Origin: Candidatus Melainabacteria bacterium
GTDB lineage: Bacteria > Cyanobacteriota > Vampirovibrionia > Obscuribacterales > Obscuribacteraceae
Reading direction: 5' to 3'
Assembly (NCBI GenBank): GCA_003175915.1
Contig: PSRH01000054.1
Coordinates: forward strand, 1 to 8,708
DNA length: 8,708 nt
Below are positions 7,001 to 8,708 of this stretch, piece after piece. Position 1 is the first letter of the stretch; every line of letters starts with the position of its first letter. The notes below the pieces were generated by a model. It had not been told where the DNA came from. It ran no database searches and worked only from the letters and a program-made list of their open reading frames with translations. A program made the translations under genes and the position numbers.

Positions 7001-8708
7001 TGGCAATCTTTAGGTCGACCTTCTCGCGCACATCATCAGTGACTTCCCCAGTCAATCCTCTCATTGTCAATGCTGATGTACAGAGAACACGGAGCCGCTT
7101 CAACTGGGGGATTGTGAGGGTGTCAAGTCGCGTCTTGTTTCCTTCACCGGGCAATGGTTCGGTGAGCTTCTCTAGCACTGCCATCGCAAGCCGTGGTCTG
7201 GAAGTGTCAAAGCACTCCATCAGAGCTTTGTTCAGTGCAATAGTCCTGTCACCATCAGTTGGGAAACCGGCTAAATCTTGCAGGTGATCCAGGGCAAGCG
7301 CAGCTCTGAACTTATTGACGCGGAGATCATCCTGCCCTCCCAAGGGCGAAACGTTGTCCGTATCAAGTGTAAGATCAGCTTTGAGACGGCCTCTGACCAG
7401 TTCAGCATACTTACCTGGCTTATCACTATTTTCAGACCACTCTTTGTGAATGCGCGCCAGAAGACCTTCTCGTTCAGTACCAAATTTCAGTACTGCTCCC
7501 TTCTCTTTATCTCCCAAAATAACTTGATCGCCTGGCTTTATATCTGTTTTGTCTGCTCCTACTTTTATGTAGGTAGGCTCCTTCTCTCCAGGTCGTTTTA
7601 TCCAAACTTCATTCTTTCCTAGCGCCGCTATCGAAAAGGTTCCGTCTCTATTGGCGGTAATTGTGGCGTGACGCTCGGCAACTCCTTCTCCCTTCGCTTC
7701 TATGTAAACGTTGCGACCTGTCTTACTACCGATATCTACAGTTGAACCTAGAGAAAGAGGCTGTCCGTTCACTGTTGGTCTCATCGCCGTATTTGCGGAG
7801 AGCACGGAAACGGCGAGTGCCCTTAAATCAGGATCCGCATTCTTGTCCTTGGCGATTCCCTGGAGCACTGCTTCGATGGCGTTGCTGTCTCTCTTATAGA
7901 GATTGGCTAATGCTTCATTGCGAGCATCAGGCGGAAGATCATTTAGCCCGGGCTCTACTTTGAATCTGAAATACTCCAAAAGAAAATCTAGCCGCGGCCC
8001 CGTCTTGCCAACAATCGCCTCACCTTTTAGTTCCTTCGGCGCGTGTTCTGAGGCCAGGACTTCAAAACACGCTCCGACCATGTCCGTGTAATCAAATCGC
8101 GCCAGGTCCGCAAACTTCTTCGCTTGCTCTACTGCCTTTTTCTTTGCCGCCAGATCCTTCTTCAGGTCTTCATCATCAGGTGCTGCATCTGACTTCTTCT
8201 TCGCATCAATCAACTTGCCGGCCAATATGTCGAATCCATCTTCCGCTATATGGCTCAATCTGCACAAGTAGTCTCCCGCCACCAGCCTCAAGCGGCTTGT
8301 GTCTCCCGATAACGCCTCATTCCTCAAGAACTCCAGCGCTTCTTTGGCGGTGACCTTGTCTTTGGCTGTACTCTGTGAAATCAGAACATTCGCATCATCT
8401 TTGTATTTCGCCTTCAGCTCTTTCTCAAACTTATCCGCTGCCTCTTTGTCTGTGAACTTCACCTCTCTGACGCTTTCATATACGTCCTCTTCTCCCTTCT
8501 TCTTGTACGACAAACGCACCGTATATACGGTCGCCTCTCCCAGTACTTCATCGAGGACCAACTCCTTCCTGTTCCCTAATAGCGCAATTGCCGCGGCCGT
8601 CTTCGCCGCATCGTCTCCTCCATTCCGGAAGGCATACACCGCATCTGCTATGTGCCGTTTCTTTCTCGCTTCGTCGTCCGGCAAGAATAGGGTCTCTCTT
8701 CCTTCCCT
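1032..8708 (-). CDS. Giant FHA-HEAT-TPR repeat protein, 5' end outside the window
   Basis: This is one open frame without a stop from the right edge to TAA at 1034-1032. The first in-window start-like codon is TTG at 8684, but eight in-frame codons (REGRETLF) precede it up to the edge, and the first ATG is only at 8081 (residue 202). The real start is therefore probably upstream. Domains seen in order: mixed N-terminal region (1-300), FHA-like fold (302-402), HEAT/ARM-like helical repeats (about 407-1110), aromatic/basic non-repeat segment (1121-1265), second helical array (1266-1860), charged linker (1861-1942), and two tandem TPR modules (1943-2222 and 2264-2542) ending close to the stop. 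I see no catalytic motif and no hydrophobic stretch long enough to be a membrane segment. Any signal peptide would lie off-window. By family knowledge such solenoids are protein-binding scaffolds; a cytoplasmic assembly role is inference. No known gene is recognised. The frame is certain, the function is not. Confidence 0.95.
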   Translation of the reverse strand, partial: REGRETLFLPDDEARKKRHIADAVYAFRNGGDDAAKTAAAIALLGNRKELVLDEVLGEATVYTVRLSYKKKGEEDVYESVREVKFTDKEAADKFEKELKAKYKDDANVLISQSTAKDKVTAKEALEFLRNEALSGDTSRLRLVAGDYLCRLSHIAEDGFDILAGKLIDAKKKSDAAPDDEDLKKDLAAKKKAVEQAKKFADLARFDYTDMVGACFEVLASEHAPKELKGEAIVGKTGPRLDFLLEYFRFKVEPGLNDLPPDARNEALANLYKRDSNAIEAVLQGIAKDKNADPDLRALAVSVLSANTAMRPTVNGQPLSLGSTVDIGSKTGRNVYIEAKGEGVAERHATITANRDGTFSIAALGKNEVWIKRPGEKEPTYIKVGADKTDIKPGDQVILGDKEKGAVLKFGTEREGLLARIHKEWSENSDKPGKYAELVRGRLKADLTLDTDNVSPLGGQDDLRVNKFRAALALDHLQDLAGFPTDGDRTIALNKALMECFDTSRPRLAMAVLEKLTEPLPGEGNKTRLDTLTIPQLKRLRVLCTSALTMRGLTGEVTDDVREKVDLKIAITENLPKIFKGADVGQLAQVVQRLQCFLSPDMKDDSNPFPSKFASLREPAVVALAKLSPETARLVLPDVARNDLVETVRLKALEMLVEIGHPQLRELCIERLTTETDPLILKRLRRMEWFERRPDRGSEEYQKEFRKASADIKKASDRSLVGFETLYDKKKGIDNLTPWSREKEIVSKWRSQFFVKNKGYPSSEEEAAYIKSSGLKNYPYYEPFIKACVYAVVSDGKGADETNNLGRRNRAQDGAVCLREICQQLVAMKDDRAKDLVWAMEACVLKGGTHPTTRGYAVDGLETLCKGGVISKEEFAVTIATLLESEARRIPRDQGKGNINFEFEDAEALQHKLMGLLKEYKTPVVTPILEAIVDEEKYPFPKVREKAKALLFEMRERTGYFKDVYVADGKASEADLAKPLKAALLKPNLDADAVCKALCQTFNGRPIAKADDERRALAYMAAGDSHPKVRYLAAEFLMQSKVKEDRERAAEVLAGILIRKPTEGTTQDAQALVDDIKKNPKNYQEGDLALVEKAIAAVKEEEARKLVAALGWASSPYANLLGVPLITPESPKRADYTRDLDYQAAYEKALSEIKRSWESKIPRHYQEFDLKGHKYGLLSPYTFREEWGEAVRDRYGASTARRFEKLFHSKEKIQEEESAAGQAVIDNMWKQYDDLRKKALDKDGDFERLFLQFVIRRQGSPFLDSFQADAMDKAADTILQICKLKAPGAGDMEGFLAGVLIDDPTLQPGVRKKLLEAYLELVEPKGKISKERAAITLAAVLRTEYQNTPKADQPGYKESEERQLLILKQLHEWKTHMVSAVLEAIAKDHSIPSVKTKAAEILKDFASKDVEDVLKFGRNLGSATILADDPRLAPIVAAMNDEKRPIEERFRAANLIMTNGADDVKAKHKVRALLVACDAAAKSENNQVKFDAARLLLSVPADDMKFTRSYAARALANLAIAATPGIALESQALLKKMNDEERKIAAGELSSIIEKSKDKGQQANAAILMLQLCDNNANVLADFYKGEALTKLIDLALTGDEDLRGRLKGVLGELSPKQCLIAANSALKWAEDHKGGDKSAIADALMLSAAFVARADKETKSPAMMFNVVEKAEKLLGKDDDTTKELAALVSGIKRDSLLKPIAGADAMEVIAIWRALRSDNEETKLGAALTLVDKRSKGVDDTYKFSAIDTLAELAEKGKSAEVRKVAEARLKELVSELAGPMVVDDRRAHWLYGDSQVLKLAAAKTILFDTGSQVTGEDRGRAIIALSSVAIEGNQLTRKEAETLLFKLKGEELDKAVDWLETMAFIAGRKETPDKERMVSCWKLAEKLYEKAGVDPTSEKYLRVTLGRKRAEGKADSKELEELADRIADRQTERSKDPTAKYEEDRLDRYFKEYEAARKKYGEGSLEVARAQLALAKVAYCRSFESDNPTVRGNTGRMAEYHAKAAEEVFRKKLPADSVELCDALYRLGIAEMRQGKWEDAQKHLKESLDIYKKQKDKIPGTDGVWIASHLARAYIATGKYEEAAKVNQDLVEFSKKKVDVLQGSEILRALKLVAASYPQEFEEEKKTARAKDVEPLLRQALAVSKEVNGEKDNDTVWIMALLAKNLGEQKKDKEALPLFETAIKHYKAQPKTDKQKLADLVVAYGDTLFNLDKKKEADAAWEEARQLRVAHEADQIHFRQDWFKRLLGDGEPTLLSNDELEKVYKAKDVAFEKLRAAEKKYGEDSLEAGKERLKVSELFLKASMNTGERTPYENCARAAMLHSEAGLKILEDKLEKDHPDLAMAHYQVAMTQLWAGKDEDAVEHLKQALAIALKNPDKVESGDAIWIASRLVLANIKAGDQEGMDKALATLIDLAGKKPGKSSRGDVSRALDQVIIAVSNPLNTNKKPREKEAEKLLKLALEISKKHNGEDSVPTAILTVRQAAGLAKKADYESADPLYKKAISLLEKKENFPREELADILQLYSVCLEELKRPEEAKALAKRAKELRKPLVLAKD
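1059..1895 (-). repeat. TPR module copy B (residues 2264-2542), second of the tandem internal duplication
   Basis: Copy B opens with RAAEKKYGEDSLEAG and closes with RPEEAKALAKRAKELR, matching both ends of copy A. A kinesin-light-chain-like TPR is clear at 2331-2365: DHPDLAMAHYQVAMTQLWAG, then KDEDAVEHLKQALAI. Shared landmarks with copy A are KKYGE (1952 and 2273), WIAS (2059 and 2380), NGE (2142 and 2462), and ADL/ADI with the terminal ELR/QLR. Over the 59 ungapped residues beginning at Tyr2019 and Tyr2340 I count about 24 identities by hand. The copies are separated by a 41-residue linker (2223-2263), and the protein ends 8 residues after copy B. The divergence indicates an old duplication, not a recent assembly artefact. 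Confidence 0.85.
2019..2858 (-). repeat. TPR module copy A (residues 1943-2222), first of a tandem internal duplication
   Basis: The module contains several tetratricopeptide units. Examples are ALYRLGIAEMRQGKWEDAQKHLKE (first 20 residues at 2017-2036), HLARAYIATGKYEEAAKV at 2063-2080 and ALLAKNLGEQKKDKEALPLF at 2154-2173, each with the small-residue/aromatic spacing of TPR helix pairs and an acidic-Ala ending (EDA, EEA, KEA). It opens with ARKKYGEGSLEVA and closes with KKKEADAAWEEARQLR. It aligns with copy B at a nearly constant offset of 321 to 320 residues, so only about one net residue of gap is needed over 280 residues. TPRs mediate protein-protein contacts. Confidence 0.85.
3105..4889 (-). 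other. Second HEAT/ARM-like helical array (residues about 1266-1860)
   Basis: Regular helical hairpins resume here. Clear HEAT-like units occur at 1365-1396 (HMVSAVLEAIAKDH, then VKTKAAEILKDF), 1421-1450 (LAPIVAAMNDEK, then EERFRAANLIM), 1459-1490 (KVRALLVACDAAAK, then VKFDAARLLLSV), 1499-1512 (RSYAARALANLAIA), 1700-1726 (VIAIWRALRSDNEETKLGAALTLV) and 1738-1768 (AIDTLAELAEKGK, then VRKVAEARLKELV). Ala and Leu dominate the helix interfaces. Residues 1861-1942 beyond it are a highly charged Lys/Glu/Asp/Arg linker leading to the TPR block. Confidence 0.65.
4890..5324 (-). other. Non-repeat aromatic/basic segment between the two helical arrays (residues 1121-1265)
   Basis: This stretch departs from the surrounding repeat pattern. 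It is rich in Tyr, Trp, Phe, His and Arg, including KIPRHYQEFDLKGHKYGLL at 1151-1169, SPYTFREEWGEAVRDRYG at 1170-1187 and ERLFLQFVIRRQGSPFL at 1238-1254. These separate into a putative compact part with turns and a helical part (1191-1250). No metal-binding or nucleotide-binding signature is visible. It could be an independent small domain, a hinge, or a specialised binding surface of the solenoid. The family is unknown to me. Confidence 0.4.
5355..7466 (-). other. First HEAT/ARM-like helical array (residues about 407-1110)
   Basis: This is a long all-helical segment with recurring two-helix units of about 35-45 residues. Recognisable HEAT-type signatures, with hydrophobic positions and a conserved V-R/K at the start of helix B, occur at 605-650 (REPAVVALAKL, then VRLKALEMLVEI), 825-855 (LVWAMEACVLKGG, then TTRGYAVDGLETL), 910-945 (TPILEAIVDEEK, then KVREKAKALLFEM) and 1000-1050 (HPKVRYLAAEFLM). 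Such repeats form curved protein-binding solenoids. The stretch 681-800 is less regular and may be a loop or small inserted domain. Repeat boundaries are approximate, and the array could equally be described as ARM-like. Confidence 0.65.
7479..7781 (-). other. FHA-like domain (residues 302-402) with altered phosphopeptide-binding positions
   Basis: The order of motifs fits the forkhead-associated beta sandwich. Gly319 follows a beta strand (STVDIG); there is a V-x-x-x-H-A-x-I block at 335-342 (VAERHATI), a Gly/Asn turn with beta strands at 348-363 (GTFSIAALGKNEVWIKR), and the late signature P-G-D-Q-V-I-L-G at 384-391 followed by VLKF. FHA domains usually bind phosphothreonine through the Arg of 'GR' and the Ser/Arg of 'SRxH'. 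Here the aligned residues are Ser320, Ala336 and Glu337, while the structural His339 is kept. The fold call is fairly secure. Loss of phosphothreonine binding is inferred from my hand alignment; the nearby Arg324 could be an alternative match. The domain is embedded between helical arrays rather than at a terminus. Confidence 0.72.
7785..8684 (-). other. N-terminal visible region of the giant protein (residues 1-300): alpha/beta unit, charged coil, helical repeats
   Basis: Residues 11-40 look helical (YAFRNGGDDAAKTAAAIALL). Residues 42-97 alternate beta-like hydrophobics (ATVYTVRLSY, VYESVREVKF) with an amphipathic Lys/Glu helix, suggesting a small alpha/beta unit. Residues 112-160 contain helical-hairpin patterns resembling HEAT or Sel1-type repeats (EALEFL, RLRLVAGDYL). 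Residues 157-193 form a Lys/Ala/Asp/Glu-rich stretch that could be coiled coil or a flexible spacer. Residues 205-298 return to helical hairpins (ALANLYKRDSNAIEAVLQGI, DLRALAVSVL) leading into the FHA-like fold. I recognise no specific family here. Helical calls come from residue patterning by eye. Confidence 0.5.

Noticed and set aside
1028..8353. Numerous plus-strand frames of 60-170 codons and a few out-of-frame minus frames within the giant gene
   Set aside because: All lie inside a continuous 7.6-kb coding frame with clear repeat-protein patterning. They lack ribosome-binding sites and recognisable domains and are shadows of its codon usage.
1032..8708. Protease, kinase, NTPase or toxin domain in the giant protein
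   Set aside because: I looked for HExxH, Walker A-type GxxxxGK[ST] and kinase HRD/DFG patterns and found none in a credible context. The visible sequence is interaction repeats.

Overview
The window is almost entirely protein-coding on the minus strand. It looks like a bacterial accessory region carrying very large repeat-scaffold proteins. Base composition is roughly balanced. The predicted proteins are rich in Lys, Ala, Glu and Asp and are almost all alpha-helical. No RNA gene, CRISPR array, transposase or other mobile element is visible. I cannot name the organism. Giant FHA, HEAT and TPR proteins of near-balanced GC are typical of multi-domain-rich lineages such as Obscuribacterales (Vampirovibrionia/Melainabacteria) or Planctomycetes, but this is a guess from style alone.

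Layout, read along the minus strand (right to left). (1) Positions 8708 to 1032 are one uninterrupted reading frame whose 5' end lies beyond the right edge; at least 2558 residues are visible. Its architecture is a mixed alpha/beta and helical N-terminal part, a degenerate FHA domain, a long HEAT/ARM-like solenoid interrupted by an aromatic/basic non-repeat segment, a charged linker, and a C-terminal TPR block. The TPR block is a tandem duplication of a roughly 280-residue module. (2) Positions 1031 to 737 form a 295-base spacer with no convincing gene, two overlapping small inverted repeats and only weak promoter-like hexamers. (3) Positions 736 to 1 hold the 5' 245 codons of a second minus-strand gene. 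It has a clear ATG, no recognised domain, and runs off the left edge.

Both genes point the same way and share the same Lys/Ala/Asp-rich, helical character, so they may form one transcription unit or a local cluster of related scaffold proteins. No enzyme is visible, so no pathway can be assigned. The most interesting items are the giant FHA-HEAT-TPR protein itself, the apparent loss of phosphopeptide-binding residues in its FHA domain, and the clean internal TPR duplication. Residue numbers for the giant protein count from the TTG codon at 8684 as residue 1; eight more in-frame codons lie upstream inside the window.
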